Shown one piece after another: positions 5,471 through 6,262 of a stretch of DNA of 6,262 bases. Source of the DNA: Bacteroidota bacterium (GTDB lineage Bacteria > Bacteroidota > Bacteroidia > Flavobacteriales > Flavobacteriaceae). The notes below the pieces were generated by a model, which was not told the DNA's origin, ran no database searches, and saw nothing but the letters and a program-made list of their open reading frames with translations. Position 1 is the stretch's first letter. Every line of letters begins with the position of its first letter. A program made the position numbers and the translations under genes. Location: the NCBI GenBank assembly GCA_022560715.1, contig JADFSQ010000124.1, positions 1-6,262 on the forward strand, in the 5' to 3' direction.

Positions 5471-6262
5471 TTGGAACACTTTATAGTATCTGCCAGAAAA
5501 TACAGACCACAAACATTTAGCGATGTTATTGGGCAAAAGGCTATTACCAATACCTTGCAAAGTGCCATAGAAAATAATCATCTCGCGCAAGCCTTATTAT
5601 TTACAGGTCCGCGTGGCGTTGGAAAAACGACTTGTGCTCGTATTTTGGCTAAAATGATCAATCAAAATGGAGACGAAATACAAGATGAAGATTATGCCTT
5701 TAATATTTTTGAGTTAGATGCTGCCTCCAATAATTCGGTAGATGATATAAGAAATTTAACTGATCAGGTTCGCATTCCGCCACAAGTTGGAAAATATAAA
5801 GTGTATATTATTGATGAAGTACACATGCTGTCTCAATCGGCATTTAATGCCTTTTTAAAAACACTGGAAGAGCCACCAAAACACTGTATTTTTATTCTCG
5901 CTACAACAGAAAAACACAAAATTATACCCACAATTTTATCGCGCTGCCAGATTTTCGATTTTAAACGCATTACGGTTAAGGATACTAAAGAGTATTTAAA
6001 GTACATCGCAAAAGAACAAGGCATTACTGCCGACGATGATGCTTTGCATATTATCGCTCAAAAAGCAGATGGTGCCATGCGTGATGCACTTTCAATTTTT
6101 GATCGTGTAGTAAGTTTTTCGGGTAAAAAATTAACGCGACAGGCAGTAACCGAAAATTTAAATGTACTGGATTACGAAACCTATTTTACAAGTACCGATT
6201 TAATATTAGAAAACAATATTCCGGAGTTGTTAATACAATTCAATAACACATTGTCAAAAGGA
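5471..6262 (+). CDS. dnaX: DNA polymerase III subunit gamma/tau, N-terminal part
   Basis: 264 codons are visible and the gene runs off the right edge. DnaX is the ATPase of the clamp loader that places the sliding clamp on DNA. AAA+ motifs are in order: Walker A GPRGVGKT (46-53), ELDAASNN (81-88), Walker B IIDEVHML (113-120), LKTLEEPP (129-136), sensor 1 ATTEKHK (144-150), arginine-finger SRC (157-159) and sensor 2 GAMRDALS (201-208). The start is taken as TTG at 5471 because MEHFIVSARKYRPQTF aligns with family N-termini. The same frame has a stop at 5456-5458, and only ATT (5459) or TTG is available between them; no ATG occurs before residue 62. The four-cysteine zinc module found in E. coli and Bacillus DnaX between Walker A and DAAS is missing: LAKMINQNGDEIQDEDYAF replaces it. 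I believe this is normal in flavobacteria. Confidence 0.96.
   Translation, partial: MEHFIVSARKYRPQTFSDVIGQKAITNTLQSAIENNHLAQALLFTGPRGVGKTTCARILAKMINQNGDEIQDEDYAFNIFELDAASNNSVDDIRNLTDQVRIPPQVGKYKVYIIDEVHMLSQSAFNAFLKTLEEPPKHCIFILATTEKHKIIPTILSRCQIFDFKRITVKDTKEYLKYIAKEQGITADDDALHIIAQKADGAMRDALSIFDRVVSFSGKKLTRQAVTENLNVLDYETYFTSTDLILENNIPELLIQFNNTLSKG

Noticed and set aside
5833..6024. Leftward 63-codon reading frame.
   Set aside because: It is antisense to the conserved DnaX AAA+ core.

Overview
The window is AT-rich chromosomal DNA that reads as core genome of a member of the Bacteroidota, most likely family Flavobacteriaceae. The evidence is the gene content (a short RecD/Dda-like helicase upstream of kdsB; a membrane protein, a DUF3822 protein and RsmD in a row), a DnaX N-terminus beginning MEHFIVSARKYRPQTF without the zinc module, and -7 elements of the Bacteroidota type (TAnnTTTG) in front of several genes. 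I see no transposase, phage gene, CRISPR array, tRNA or rRNA.

Layout. Positions 1-1798 (minus strand) hold the start of kdsB (LPS Kdo activation), cut by the window edge, with a 475-residue SF1B helicase gene 51 bp upstream of it. Between 1799 and 1921 two back-to-back promoters drive the helicase leftwards and a three-gene run rightwards: a two-helix membrane protein of unknown function, a DUF3822 protein whose gene overlaps it by 38 bp, and rsmD, which starts on the base after the DUF3822 stop codon. A separate lipoprotein gene with an NTF2/SnoaL-like domain follows (4187-4726) and ends in a strong hairpin terminator.

Positions 4786-5147 (minus strand) carry rnpB, the RNase P RNA, recognisable from its conserved blocks and from the pairing of its 5' and 3' ends. 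Reading frames through it are artefacts. Rightwards from there, a non-coding region of about 320 bp holds the rnpB promoter, a heptamer tandem repeat (AATTCTG), a second TAnnTTTG element pointing right, two tiny reading frames of doubtful status and two mutually exclusive hairpins. dnaX follows, apparently starting at TTG and running off the right edge.

Most genes are independent housekeeping functions: LPS synthesis, DNA repair, 16S rRNA modification, tRNA 5' processing and the replication clamp loader. I found no clearly new defence or mobile system. The places most worth a second look are the dnaX leader (TTG start, overlapping hairpins, two small frames each ending one base before the next start) and the uncharacterised membrane protein/DUF3822 pair, whose predicted secondary structure suggests an actin-like (PilM/GspL-like) fold beside a membrane partner.
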